In this document: one piece after another, positions 11,701 to 23,363 of the stretch | How the letters are laid out: each line of letters opens with the position of its first letter | Position numbering within the stretch: position 1 is the first letter of the stretch | From: Cladochytrium replicatum | Lineage: Eukaryota > Chytridiomycota > Chytridiomycetes > Cladochytriales > Cladochytriaceae | Assembly: GCA_025526935.1 (NCBI GenBank) | Contig: JAHLKD010000029.1 | Location: forward strand, 1 to 64,000 | DNA length: 64,000 nucleotides | Direction of reading: 5' to 3' | Notes under the pieces: model-generated | Seen by the model: only the letters and a program-made list of their open reading frames with translations | Told to the model about the DNA's origin: nothing | Database searches by the model: none | Made by a program: the position numbers and the translations under genes

Positions 11701-12791
11701 CGAGTACTTTGATGAAGATTCCTCCCCGTCGGCCTGTCAACCCTGACACAATTGAACGCCTTCGCCAACGTCGCTCCGATGAAATCGCTGAACTGCGTGA
11801 AGCTCTCCCTGCGAATGTTATTGCCGATGTGGAAGCGGAGGGTTTGGAGAACGAGGACGCCCGAGAACTCGATGAGCTCCGTGACATGATTCCGCGAAGC
11901 AAGAAAGTTGCGATGTCATTCAGGGCGCCATTTACTTCGAAATACTGGAAGAACATGTTCCGAGCACCTGAGGGCGAAATTCTTGTCGATTCTGATGCAC
12001 TTAGCTGGGTCTATCTTGAAGGCGCAATCGTTGAACTGGTCGGTGCGTTAACCGCTTTCTTTGTGGTGCTGTACTTTGGAACGACTGCCGATGGACGTCA
12101 ATTCAAGATTACTCCTTACGATTCGGTGAAGCTTATGCAGCTGACTGGTGCCTTTACTAAGTCGGCACTCGGAGCGCCCGTTTACAACGGTTTGGTATGT
12201 TCTATCATATCAAAGGAATCAGGTCCAAAAACCACTCACTTTTCATTTTGACCAGACCGGTGATGACCAAGTTGAAGCTCTCGCCCAAGCCCAATCGATC
12301 TTCTACTTCTCTGTTATGATTATTCAGTGCTTCAACTTGTTCGTCTGCAAGTGCCGCCTTACTTACCCCTTCGGACTCCACGTGTTCAGGAACAAGTACA
12401 CCTTCCTCACCATGTTCGGAGGTGTTGCCGTTGCGGTGCTAGTCGTTTACTGCCCTCCTCTGAACAGTACGTGCAACAAACTTGCTTTTCAGGTCGTTTC
12501 TCACTCTTTTTATCATCAATAGTTGTGTTCTCGACCTCTTACCGAGCGAGCCCACTGTTCTGGCTAGTTTCATTTGGATTTGGTGTGCTCTTGCTCGCGT
12601 ATGCTTCGTTGAGAATGGCGATTCGACGAAGGTGGAAGCCTTTGGTCACAGTTCCGACCTTGCCGGGCTTGCAGATGTTCCCCACACGCTGGGTAAGTGT
12701 TGCTTCCAGACCATCAATAGGATTGTCTCGTTTACTGTTTCTTTTTAAACAGAGTACGGGTGGACGTCGCTCAACCAAAATGCTGCCATGA
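8761..12791 (+). CDS. P-type ATPase, IIC (Na,K/H,K-ATPase alpha) family
   Basis: Eleven exons: 8761-9249, 9299-9397, 9450-9717, 9766-10148, 10204-10364, 10418-10859, 10916-11508, 11558-12194, 12256-12466, 12523-12692, 12753-12791. All introns are GT-AG and phases close to give 1163 residues. Family marks are the actuator motif LTGESEPQ, the phosphorylation motif DKTGTLT (split by intron 4 after DKT), the nucleotide-site GDATEAGLF, GDGVNDSPALKKAD, and ten predicted membrane segments. The enzyme would use ATP to pump cations across the plasma membrane. Ion-site residues differ from animal Na,K-ATPase: PQGL replaces PEGL in M4, THIIPE replaces TSNIPE in M5, and DLGFE replaces DLGTD in M6. The M6-M7 loop has a charged insertion of roughly 70-80 residues. 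No beta subunit gene was found in the window. The transported ion is therefore uncertain. Confidence 0.93.
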
Positions 12792-15006
12792 ATTTTTGCT
12801 CATTAAAATTTCTTCCCCAATCTTTCCATTTCCAATTTTCGATTTATCCAGCGGTTGAAGACTTCCTCACGTTCTTCAGCTGCGTTTTTTTGGGTTTTCC
12901 AGCTGCTTGGCTTTGTTATTTTTGTTTTTCTTGTTGGTCTCCATAGACTGGCGTGTTAAATTTCTTGTTTCCGCCGGTCCCTCGTTCCCTTTTTTTAATA
13001 TTTCATGACAGAACTTCTGGAGTTGTTCCTGTGCTCTTTGGTTTCGACAGGCTTTCGAATTTCCATGACAGGACTTGCTTGCTCTCGGCAATTTGTTTTG
13101 GGCCACATATTTTACTTTTTGTTTTCAACGTTTTTGTGCTTGTCATTCGTGAGCGTGATTAACATTGTTCTGTTTCACTGAAGCTGAGAAACAACAATCA
13201 AGTTGCCATTACAGTTTGACAACCAGCATGCAGAAAGAGTGATTAATTAGGAAATGGTTAACGGTCTGCAGATTAACGGTCATAGACACCTATGGTTGGA
13301 AGATTTCCTGCTCTTTTTTCTTCAGTATTGCTCATTGTTGCATCGAATTTAGCTGTCATCAGTGGTCTAAAATAATGGACCTACACTGAAAGCCATTCGA
13401 AACTCTGTTGGGATTACTGCTTCCAACTTCCAAGCCCACTAGATTATTTCAATATTAATAACGTCGATTCTTAGAACCCTTAACAATGCAGTGTTCATTT
13501 AACAATGTCGGTCAGGCAAACAGAACCAAGTCAACCGCGAAGTTTCGTCAAAAAGCTCTTTGTGGTACCAGTTGATGCCCGCCTGGTACCAATGTCCCTC
13601 ACTTACCCATGTGTGTGATCAGACATCGTCCGATAAGCACAACATTTTCATTCCGCTTGAAAGATCACTGAGGGCTGATCATTATTTTGGTTGGGCAGAA
13701 CTTTCTAGTGGATGTCCTCCAAACCCCTTTGTGAGGCGTTGTTGTGAAACTGGCCAACTTGTAGTGAACCTTTTGGGATAGAATCAATCTTTATTGATTT
13801 ACAACGAAGTAATATCACATCTTTGTTCGTGCGAAAAAACGTGCTATTGCTCCCAATCCACCTCCGAAAGTTAAGAAGTCAAATACCACCAAAGGAAAGG
13901 TAACAGAGCTGGCAAAAGAGACACTTTCTGCAACTTGAGTCTTGCCACCACTGGAAAGATGATAAAGGGAAGAATTTCATTTTCTGAAAGCCTGCTGGGA
14001 GAATGGCTGGGGATGTGTTGGTCAATTACAAGAAAGGACTACCTGTTAAGCATCACAGTGATGCTTCAGCATTGAGAAACAGGCCACGCAAAGCTGGTAC
14101 ACATACTACTAGTCAGACATGATTGAGTTTCCTTACAGATGCTTGATCTTCAAGGCGATTCTGGTCCGCCTGAATCGTCACGCCAGGCAGATTCAGCGTC
14201 TCATTCAAGCAAGGGAGGATGTTATTGATTTTGATGTAAACATGTTGGAAATCATTTCTGTATCCTACATACCTTTCTAGAAGCTCATTGAATATGGCTC
14301 TTGTTGATGAGACCACGCTCATTAACAACTGGTCATGGGAAATTCATAATACTTCTACCATATCGTAGGCTGTTGGCCGGTGATTTAAGTGCAAAAGACG
14401 ATTTCCACCGTAAAGAAGATTGAACTCAGTAACGAGGCGGTGATGCGAGGGCCTGCTTCAACTGGACTTTATTTCCTCTTCAACACGGCTGCACAAATGA
14501 TGAACTGCATGGATCTTCTTGTTACTAAAATTGCTATAATAAACTACTTAAATGGGGAGGTTTCGTCGCGAACGGGTTTTAAAGACATCCAGTTGACTTG
14601 CACAATTGGCACGATTTAAAACTATCACTAAATGCAGTGAAACTGAACCATATGTATGTACATCGTGCTCAAAGAGTATGAAAAGAACATGGTGGGCGAT
14701 TCCGCACATAAACGATTTGTGCCCAAAATAAAAAATAAAGTCAAAGGGAAGAAATGGAGATTACATTATGTCCATCCGTAGATTATAATAGCTGCTTGGT
14801 GCGGTTAGCTGACAACCCAGGAAACAAAACTACTACCAACGCGAAAGCAAGGAAACAGAACTGAGGGACAGCTGCGGGAAGGAAGTAATAAAGATATTGA
14901 TGTACGACGCAGGAAGGATACCGAAGCAGCAGCAAGAAATGGTGGAGAACGAAAGCAAGTGGAAAAAAGAAAAATGAAAGAGACCAAAGTAGCTCAAGAA
15001 ATATGC
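12792..15006. other. 2.2-kb region without a supported gene
   Basis: The stretch lies between the ATPase 3' end and the 3' end of the zinc-finger gene. Frames are short and broken. A plus-strand open piece at about 13830-13918 has a basic, Pro/Lys-rich composition (KKRAIAPNPPPKVKKSN), and a minus-strand frame of 71 codons lies at 14113-14328. Neither has a recognisable domain or a start and splice pattern that convinces. They may be decayed coding sequence. Confidence 0.45.
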
Positions 15007-16722
15007 TTACTCGACAGCAACTGCACTGTGAGAGTTGATTGAAGCGACGCTCGACTTTCGTCCGACCGGGGGTCCACCAGGACCGTAGCAACCTTTTGTG
15101 CGAACATGACGAGCCAAAGCATCGCTCCTGCTAAACGTGCGTTCGCAGTTCGCACACGGGAAGCGCGGTTTGGGAAGACCCTGCGCAAGGGCCTCGGCGA
15201 TCACTTTAGGAAGTTTCCTAGCGTCCGAGTTGCGACGTTTGGATGCTGGTGGTGGGGTAACATTTTGCGGGGAAACAGAGATAGTTGCATGCGCATGGCG
15301 AATGTGGCGTTTGAGGTGGGAGTGTTTGGGGAAGTTGAGGAGGCATTGTCTGCAGGGGAACTGCGCAGGAAGGCGAGGGAGTTCCTCAGTACTGGAATGA
15401 CTTGGAACGTCGATTGTGAACGTGAAGGGATCGGATACGATGGAAGGAGAGGGCGTTGACGAGTTGTCCAAATCTGATTGCGGAGTCAGCTCGGTGAACT
15501 CCGGAAGGGGAAACGAAGAGCAGAAATCGGAGAGAGAATCATCGTCCGAGCAAGGGTTGAACTCTGGTGGAGAGGATGGAGCATCTTCTTCCTCTTCGAT
15601 TGGACGCAACATCCCCAGGCCAATATCTTCACTCCAGAGAAGGTCGTTCAGACCAGTAGAGACTGAGGTCATTGAAGGTGCCGGTGAGTTGGTTAACTCT
15701 GGCTCAAAAACCGGGAAAGCGCCGATGTCCAATCCTGAGCTCACAACCTGCGGCACCGTGAGATCTGACACGGGTTGAGCGTATGGTTGGTGTGAAAGCT
15801 CCATCGTAGTGGGAAAGCCACCGAGCATGGAATGGTGGGATGGCACAAGGGGAGTTTTCACGGTTTCGAAAGAAGGAAATGAGTAGGGAAACATCTGGAA
15901 GTCCCCTGGAGAGCTAGTGGTCTGAAGGTCGAGGTGAGGTAATGGCTGTGCTTGCTCCATTGGAGCACTTGTGTAAATTTGCGACTGAGAATCCACAGTT
16001 GCCGGTAACATATTGTTGGCAAACAAAGGAAATGCCACTGATACCGGGGCGGGAACAGATTGAGGTGCCGATGATTGGAACTGAATGTGATTGGTGGCAA
16101 AGTCGAGCGGAGTTGTGGGAGAGAGAGCATGCCCAGGGTGGACAATCGATGCGCGGCGAGCTTGCTCGATTTGTGGAATGGCTGGCTGCTGGATCGTAAG
16201 CTGTGTAAGAACCTGTCCAGGAAGATGCTCGTCCGAAACATTGTGAACTGTCCGAACATGAGCGCGGTGGGCGAACCGGTCCGAAAACAGCTGTCCGCAT
16301 TGAGCGCATGGAACCAAGGAATGTTGGAGTCGACCAGGTCCTTCATAAGCTTTCATCATGGGATAGGAAACAGCAGAAGCCGGGATCATATTGGGGTAGG
16401 ATCCAGGTTGCATGGTGTTGAGGTTGATACATGCAGCGCTTGCTGATGCAGTGTCACCTCCAAAGTTTAAGTTTCCGAGATGAACAACCCCAACTTGGTT
16501 TGATGTGAGAGCAACATTGGTTGGAGTGTGAGGGGGTGTTGAGAACGGAAGTTGATTATCGAGAGGAGCATTGAAGGCGATAACATCATTGAAAGACGAC
16601 CGAGTATACATCATCTAGAGTAAAGAACCATTTAACATTCATCATGACCTGGGGCTGACTCAACTCACCGGCAGATCGGTTGGATGCGGGATTGAGGTTT
16701 GGGTACAGAATCTTTCGTTCAT
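15007..16722 (-). CDS. C2H2 zinc-finger transcription factor
   Basis: Two exons: 16722-16669 (18 codons, starting MNERFCTQTS) and 16614-15007, joined across a 54-bp GT-AG intron in phase, giving 553 residues. Without the small exon translation could begin at the ATG pair at 16614. Three C2H2-type fingers are seen: CAQCGQLF with HVRTVH in the N-terminal third, and a C-terminal pair, CRQCLLNF with HIRHAH and CANCERTF with HVRTKGC. The last ends in Cys instead of His. The long middle part is rich in Ser, Pro and Thr with acidic patches (EEEEDAPSSPPE), as in activation domains. It is expected to bind DNA in the nucleus. The target genes cannot be told from sequence. Confidence 0.85.
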
Positions 16723-17471
16723 TGTGCGGGTTTGATGGAATGAAGTAGCAAACGACGAATTACGGCAGCTTATGGCAGCTTCCTTCCAGAGGGTCTGGAA
16801 TGATATGTCCAGGATATATTTATCCAGGCAAAGGGCGTTCTATGATCCAAAGCGAATAGGGACCATTTTGTCCTGATTTGGACAGAGCGAGAATGCAGGC
16901 ACAGCCGCAGAGCATGATTGGCCATAGCCACCGGACAGCCACCAAATCACCCCGCGCGCTTGCCTTTTCGGGACATATTCCCCGCAGAAAGTTTGACAGG
17001 CGTATCATGGAGTAATTTTTGCACGAAAAAGAGAAAACGCTACGGACATTTGCAGAAGGCGACATCATGGTGCGTGCCGATCAACCTATATAAAAAATGA
17101 GCGCCACGTCATGGACGGGGCGTGATAAAACAGCGCTTATATCTTAGGCTGAGTCTTAACGTTGCAGCGTTTGGCTAACTGCAATCATGAGCGGAGTGCA
17201 CCGCCAAGCCTGCTTGAGAATGAGATGGATAAAAAGACATCAAAAAATATTGGCTATATTGGTCCAAATTGTCGTAATTCAGGAATGCGAGACCCTTCTG
17301 TCTTCGAGCGGCAGTGCCTATCTTATGCGACGCAAAGCGTGACCAATCAAAGCACGTTGCACCCTCGCCATGCACAGCAACGCACACCAAAGCAAATTTT
17401 TACCAAATTTTGGATTTCAACCAATATTATGAATAATATCATCATGCAAACCACGAGATCTCGTTCCTTCA
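16723..17471 (-). promoter_or_regulatory. Promoter region of the zinc-finger gene
   Basis: This 750-bp gap between two minus-strand genes must hold the zinc-finger promoter and the PPR 3' region. A TATA-like ATAAATATAT lies on the minus strand at about 16811-16822, some 90 bp before the start codon at 16722, near the imperfect repeat GCAGCTTATGGCAGCTTCC. A plus-strand open frame of 110 codons at 17162-17494 has no domain and overlaps the PPR stop. It was not called. Confidence 0.35.
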
Positions 17472-20042
17472 TCAGTGCCACCATCCTTGTCTGAGCGCAC
17501 CGTATACCATGGGACTTTTTGTCGCAGCACCTATTGCAAATGATTCAATTTCATTCATATCGCTTCCCCCAGCTAGTGCTAAAGCTTCCTGATGTCGGCC
17601 CTGCAGCTCGTATGCTCGAGCCAAGACCTTTCGGGTCTGCCGATCCATATCGAATCCCTCCGCGTGCAAGTCTAAGAAGGCCCTCTGTGCAGAATCAAGC
17701 TCCCCACGTTCACTGAACTCTCTGATCGCCCCACAGAGTGCGACTGAAAGTATTCGCCGACGCATCGAGTACCGCTTGTCCCTTTCGCTCCATACAGTGT
17801 GCCTCACGTCTGCAAGGAATGCTTGCAGAGCTTTGGAACTGCCAGACACAGATCTCTTTTTTTTGTCAAGAGGGAAAAGGTAACTGCGGAAGAGCGTCCG
17901 CATTAGAGCGACATCGACGGAAACACCGTGATTGTTTACCGCGTCCTTCATAACATGAACGGCCATACGAGGATTCCTCCTATCCGCCAATATGTTGAGC
18001 ATCGACTGGATCGTTCGTTTGGTCGGTTTCTGGCCATCATGGTGTACCATTTGGTGATATTGCCTCATTGCGTGCTCCACCAGATCCCGTCGACAGTATG
18101 CTCGGATGAGTGATGAGTGGGCTACTTGCAGAGGAGTCGCTCGATGACCTCTTGCCCGTCGTTCGGCTCTCCCAATCGTATCATTTTCGTCCGTTATTGT
18201 CTCGTCGACACCTTCTTCGTGCTCTTCCAATTCGTTGGAACTATCAAGAAACCCCCAGGAGCTTCTTGGCTTCCTAGCGTCGTCTCGTTTACGCAGGGCA
18301 GATATCAAACCTTCTGCAACCAAAAAGTTCCCACGGTCTGCCTGACCTCTCACCAACACCGCTAGAACGACCCCATCGGGCTCAACACCCGTTGCCCTCA
18401 TCGAATTATATATCTCGGCTGCCTCTTCGTATCTCCCATTCCGAACACAACTGTCCATAACCATGGTATACGTGACCGTGGACAATGCCGCTCCGTCATC
18501 CTTCAAGAACGTAAACCATTCCAGAGCTTGCTCAACCAGCCCTGCGTCAAGAAAGCCCTGTAATGCAGCTCCTTCAACTCGAGTTCGAAGCTCTTCGTAC
18601 TTTCTAACACGTTCTCTGAGGTCGGTCGCGCCATTCAAATCACCCTTTCGACCGCAATCTGTTGCGAGTAATGCATAAGCCCGCATGGGCAGAATTTTCA
18701 CGTCTTCTTCCTCTGCGACCAACGTTGCCACGAGTCCCAGAAGCTCCGAAATTAACTTCTTTGAGGCCATTCCTTGCTGGAGGCATTCCAGAACACTGAG
18801 AAGGGCAAATGCGCTTTGTCGACGATTGATTCCAGCACCATAAACCATATCTTCCCAAAATTGCACAGCTTGTTGTCCAAATCCATGACGTGCATACCCC
18901 TCTGTAATGGCACTGTATACAGCTGGAGATGGAGGCGTTGGTTGTGAAGCCATATCTTCAAACACTCTCCTGCTCTTTTGAATCTTTCCAGCACGTGCGT
19001 AAGCCCCAATCAAAGTTCCGTAATCTTCTCGTACCCCTTCAACGATGGACGCATTTGTCATCTCACGGACTATCTGCTCCATCTTGTCCAGCCTTCCCAT
19101 CGTGGAGTATGCTTTGATCATTGAAGCATATGCGAGGTAACCGGGATCCATGATTTTCGCAAAAATAGTTTCCGCACCTTCTGTGTCACCGCATTCAACG
19201 TGAACGTCGAGAAGGTTCCGGAGCAACGTGGCATTATCTTCCAGCAGGTTCTCAGCCGGTAAGTTCTGTATGATAAATCTGAACAACTTCTGTGCCCAAC
19301 GCAATCGCTCCCGCGATCGACCTATGTATGGCGAGGAAGGATCCGGCCAGCTCGAGTCAACTGGGCAAATGACACGGCGAATCAGCCTTCCAAGGTGTCG
19401 GATATCCAATATATCTCCAGTCTCCAATGATCGTTTGATTGCATTCACTGCATGGTTATAGGGAACGAAACGGCGACTTCGAAGCACCAGGGCGAGATCA
19501 CGTACACATGGATGGGTCGAGGCGTTGTACATGTCACGAATAACTTGAAATGGATCGACCGGATCAGGATATGCGAAGACCGAGCGTGGGCGAGCAAGAA
19601 GGATCAATATCGAGCGAAAATCCGAATGCGAAAGCAGGTAAGTGTGAAGCCCGAATCCCGCTTGGGGAGATTCCGAATTTCGAAGCTGCGAGTAAAGAGC
19701 AAGAGCCGATTGTGCGTCATGAGAAGCCAGCGCAGCCCGCAAATTGTGCAAGATCGGGTTCGATTGTAGTGGACACTGATTCTCTGCTACAACTTGCACA
19801 GGATCCCTTAAAGTGTGCTTTCGAAAACTGCCTTTCTCTCTTTCTGGATTTGAGATGACGGGCTGCAGCACTTTCAAAGGACCCTCTGGCGGTTTGGTTT
19901 GCTTTCGGCGGGAATGAAGAAACCTGAACATGGAATCCCAGGCTCGAATGTGAGATTTCGACAACTGACATTTCGAAACAGAAGGAAGAGGGAATGGGTC
20001 ACGGAATCGACAGCAGCGCGCCGCTAAGAACCGAAAGTGCAT
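17472..20042 (-). CDS. Pentatricopeptide-repeat protein, probably mitochondrial
   Basis: Single-exon frame of 856 residues. The N-terminus (MHFRFLAARCCRFRDP) is Arg-rich and lacks acidic residues early on, as in a mitochondrial presequence. The body shows helical repeat pairs typical of PPR proteins, for example LAYASMIKAYSTMGRLDKME, DYGTLIGAYARAGKIQKSRR, AVYSAITEGYARHGFGQQAV and TYTMVMDSCVRNGRYEEAAE, roughly residues 290-660, with more repeats near the C-terminus. PPR proteins bind organelle RNA and act in its processing, stability or translation. An acidic spacer (ELEEHEEGVDETITDEND) interrupts the repeats. The RNA target is unknown. It shares a short divergent promoter with the chitin synthase gene. 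Confidence 0.85.
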   Translation of the reverse strand: MHFRFLAARCCRFRDPFPLPSVSKCQLSKSHIRAWDSMFRFLHSRRKQTKPPEGPLKVLQPVISNPEREKGSFRKHTLRDPVQVVAENQCPLQSNPILHNLRAALASHDAQSALALYSQLRNSESPQAGFGLHTYLLSHSDFRSILILLARPRSVFAYPDPVDPFQVIRDMYNASTHPCVRDLALVLRSRRFVPYNHAVNAIKRSLETGDILDIRHLGRLIRRVICPVDSSWPDPSSPYIGRSRERLRWAQKLFRFIIQNLPAENLLEDNATLLRNLLDVHVECGDTEGAETIFAKIMDPGYLAYASMIKAYSTMGRLDKMEQIVREMTNASIVEGVREDYGTLIGAYARAGKIQKSRRVFEDMASQPTPPSPAVYSAITEGYARHGFGQQAVQFWEDMVYGAGINRRQSAFALLSVLECLQQGMASKKLISELLGLVATLVAEEEDVKILPMRAYALLATDCGRKGDLNGATDLRERVRKYEELRTRVEGAALQGFLDAGLVEQALEWFTFLKDDGAALSTVTYTMVMDSCVRNGRYEEAAEIYNSMRATGVEPDGVVLAVLVRGQADRGNFLVAEGLISALRKRDDARKPRSSWGFLDSSNELEEHEEGVDETITDENDTIGRAERRARGHRATPLQVAHSSLIRAYCRRDLVEHAMRQYHQMVHHDGQKPTKRTIQSMLNILADRRNPRMAVHVMKDAVNNHGVSVDVALMRTLFRSYLFPLDKKKRSVSGSSKALQAFLADVRHTVWSERDKRYSMRRRILSVALCGAIREFSERGELDSAQRAFLDLHAEGFDMDRQTRKVLARAYELQGRHQEALALAGGSDMNEIESFAIGAATKSPMVYGALRQGWWH

Positions 20043-20229
20043 TTAACCATCCAGTTTGAGCAGCAGAAAGAAGTTTGGTTGGCGTGGCTTTGTGGTGCAC
20101 GTGGAAAGATCACGACGCGTCTGTCGGGCGAAGAACGCGTTTGCCAACCCCCCGGAAGTGCAGTAAGATGCGGATGTGATGGTTTAAGGACACTCGTCTG
20201 ACCATGTCTTCAATAAGGATTCATTAATC
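20043..20229. promoter_or_regulatory. Short divergent promoter between PPR and chitin synthase genes
   Basis: Only 187 bp separate the two start codons, which face away from each other. Control elements of both genes must lie here or inside the neighbouring transcripts. No canonical TATA box is seen. A GC-rich core around 20080-20150 is the most distinctive feature. Confidence 0.4.
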
Positions 20230-23227
20230 ATGGATCTCGGAAGAAAGGACACCTCTATGCACCTTCCTCATCCAGAGGTCGCACTGAAGAATCAAACGTT
20301 CGAGATCGGCATCGGGCCCGACATAAAACTTCAGAAGCGCGAAGCTGCAAGCCAACCCCGATCGATGACTCGAGGGTCACATGTGAAGAAGAGAATCAGC
20401 GCGAGGAGGCGACTCTGGGTTTGCCTCACGTGGTTGTGTACATGGTGGATGCCGTGGTTTGTTCTGCACTATTGTTGCGGAAAGCGTCATCCCAGCATCA
20501 GGATGGCGTGGCGTGAAAAGTTCACGATCTATGTGTTGATTCTTCTACTCTGTGGAGCTATTCTGACGTACATTATCGGAGTCGGTCTGTTGGTTTGTCC
20601 GACATCGCGCACGCTCATATCGGAAAATGAGATCGGTGGAATATCTTCACTTGCGACACCGTATGCGATCGTGAACGGCCGCTATTACAGGGTTGATCGG
20701 ATCGTACAGAGCCACGTGTATGGGTCCAACGCGGTCTTGTCGCCGGCTGTGTTCCAGTTGACCACGCTCGGCCGAGATGTGTCAGCTATGTTTCAGATAG
20801 CCTCATTTGCATCAACTTATTGTCCAGGATTTGTTCTCCCGGCTCGATGGGATAACATTCACAACCGAGACAGTCAGGGTGTGCCTAGGGTCTGGTATCG
20901 CCATGGGACTGGCGGCACTCGCCCCAATGAGATCGATTATATAGCAAATATGCGTGGAATGCTACGTGGATCAGTGGCACGCGATCCAGCTTGGATCCAA
21001 AAAGCTGTTTCGGACGATCCGACCAGAAAGATTGTTGTAGCGTGGGACAGAGTTTACGAAATCACGGCGTACTACGACGCCACAAACATCCCGCAAAACA
21101 GAACCGCTGGATTTTTTGGAGATCGGATTGAAGCTGCTTTACAACTCGCGAGTGCAGCGGGAGCCGGCTCGGATGTCACCATGCTTTTCGAAGAGATCAG
21201 GAAAGATGAAGATGGGGAACATCTATACTCATCATTCCGGGGTTGCATGGACGGGCTATTTTTCAATGGTGTCATGGACCACCGTGCCGATCTTCGCTGT
21301 CAGATCACGAATTACACGCTGCTTCTCTCATCCGCACTCATTGTTGCGGTGATTGCAATCAAGCTCCTGGCCTCACTTCAGATCACACGAGCTCGAGAGC
21401 CAGAAGACCACGACAAGTTTGTTATTTGTATGGTACCTTGCTACACAGAAAGTACTGCGTCAATTGCAAAGACGATCGATTCTATTGCAAACTTGGCGTA
21501 TGATGACACTCGCAAATTGCTCTTCGTGGTGGTCGACGGAATGCTAACGGGTGCCGGAAACGATCGTCCGACCGGCCGTATAGTTTTAGACATACTTGGA
21601 ATTGACGAAGAGCTGGATGTGCGTTCTCACGAGTACCAATCCCTTGGGCCGGGTGGACGAGGAAGGAATGAGGCGAAGGTCTTTTCTGGACTTTATGACA
21701 TAGATGGTCATTTGGTTCCATTTGTGGTGATTATAAAGGTTGGAAATCATCTTGAACGGTCTTCAGAGAAACCTGGAAACAGAGGAAAGCGCGATTCGCA
21801 AGTGCTTCTGATGCGATTCTTGTCGAGAGTTTATCATCGCCAACCCATGGCGAGGCTTGAGCTCGAGCTATATCATCACATAAAGAATGTGATTGGGGTT
21901 CCTCCTGTCTACTACGAGTATGTGATGATGGTGGATGCGGATACAGAAGTAATGCCTGATTCGTTGAAACGCTTGGTGTCTACAATGGTTAACGACGCAA
22001 AGGTATGTTGACATAATTTCGAGTCTTCACTCTATCAACGCATACCAATTCTAGATTGCCGGAGTCTGTGGCGAAACACGGATCGTCAATGAACGGGAAT
22101 CATGGGTGACCATGATTCAAGTCTATGAGTATTTCATGTCACATCACTTGTCCAAAGCTTTCGAATCTCTGTTCGGAAGTGTCACATGTCTTCCTGGATG
22201 CTTCTCCATGTATCGAATTCACACAACGTTGAGCAGTACACGCTCGAGCATTCCAGTGCTCATTTCGCCGACGCTTCTTGCAGAATACTCGCGTGTTCAC
22301 CTGGATACTCTGCACCTCCGAAACCTTTTGCAGCTTGGCGAAGACCGGTATCTTACAACCCTCATACTGAAGCACTTCCCGTCTTTACGTACAACATTCA
22401 TTCGGGACGCCCATGCCACCACGTCAGTACCCGCATCTTGGGCCGTCTTTGTATCTCAAAGGCGGAGATGGATCAATTCAACTGTTCACAACCTTCTTGA
22501 GCTAGTTCAGTCCACACATCTCTGCTCTTGCTTTGCCTGCTTTTCGATGCGCTTCGTTGTATTGATTGACCTTCTCGCGACTTTGATACAACCAGCCGTC
22601 CTGGTTTACATCGTCTACCTTATCGTGATGGTGGTGATTAGTCAAGTATCTCAGGATCCAAGCCCGTCCGCATTCTATCCTCTCGTTTCCATCATCATGA
22701 TTGCGGCTATTTATGGATCGCAAATCATCATCTTCATAATGAAGGCAGAGTGGGCACACATTGGCTGGATTGTAATAGTAAGTTATGTTGGCAAAAGGTT
22801 TGATTGTGCCTGTAACAACTTTTTGTAACAGTATCTTCTTGCGACGCCGATCTTCTCGTTCTACCTTCCGCTTTACTCCTTTTGGCATATGGACGATTTT
22901 TCTTGGGGATCAACAAGAGTGGTAGATGCCGGAGTTTCAAATCTCACGAAGGATCTTCCAGTCGATCTGGCTGAGCTACCGCAGGTATGGCACCTATCCA
23001 TATTCCAAAATATGTGTGCGTACCAAACTCCTGCTTAGGACAAGGATGTGGGCCTTATGAAATGGGAAGAGTTTGAGGCAACTTTGAATATGCAACGATG
23101 GAATTCGTCAATCCGCTCTTCCGCCTTGAACTCGCAGTACGAAATTCCATTGGACACCCAACAGCACTCTTTCCCATATCCACCAGCACCAGTTTATGAT
23201 CCTTTCCGCTCGTCGACCTTTGTGTAG
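20230..23227 (+). CDS. Chitin synthase, division II, with cytochrome-b5-like domain (class IV type)
   Basis: Four exons (20230-22002, 22055-22777, 22832-22984, 23039-23227) give 945 residues with phase-0 introns. The order is a basic N-terminus, two membrane segments (about residues 65-125), a cytochrome-b5-like region (roughly 150-290), a third membrane segment near 365, the glycosyltransferase-2 core and C-terminal membrane segments. Catalytic motifs are present: [18 protein letters not shown] and QRRRWINST. The class-typical [13 protein letters not shown] follows the last membrane spans. The enzyme polymerises UDP-GlcNAc into chitin at the plasma membrane. There is no myosin motor domain, which separates it from classes V and VII. 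All key residues are intact, so it is predicted active. Confidence 0.93.
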
Positions 23228-23363
23228 CGTCAAATCACACGATCTCATTGTTTATTGAATTATTTTTGTAAAATAATCCTGTGAATATTAGATATATTTG
23301 TGCAATCCAGTTTGCAATTCCGGTTGTTGTGTTTGTGCAATATGCGGAAGTCACGTGGGAAAC

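Noticed and set aside
15106-15778. Plus-strand frames of 117-120 codons
   Set aside because: Antisense shadows of the zinc-finger gene.
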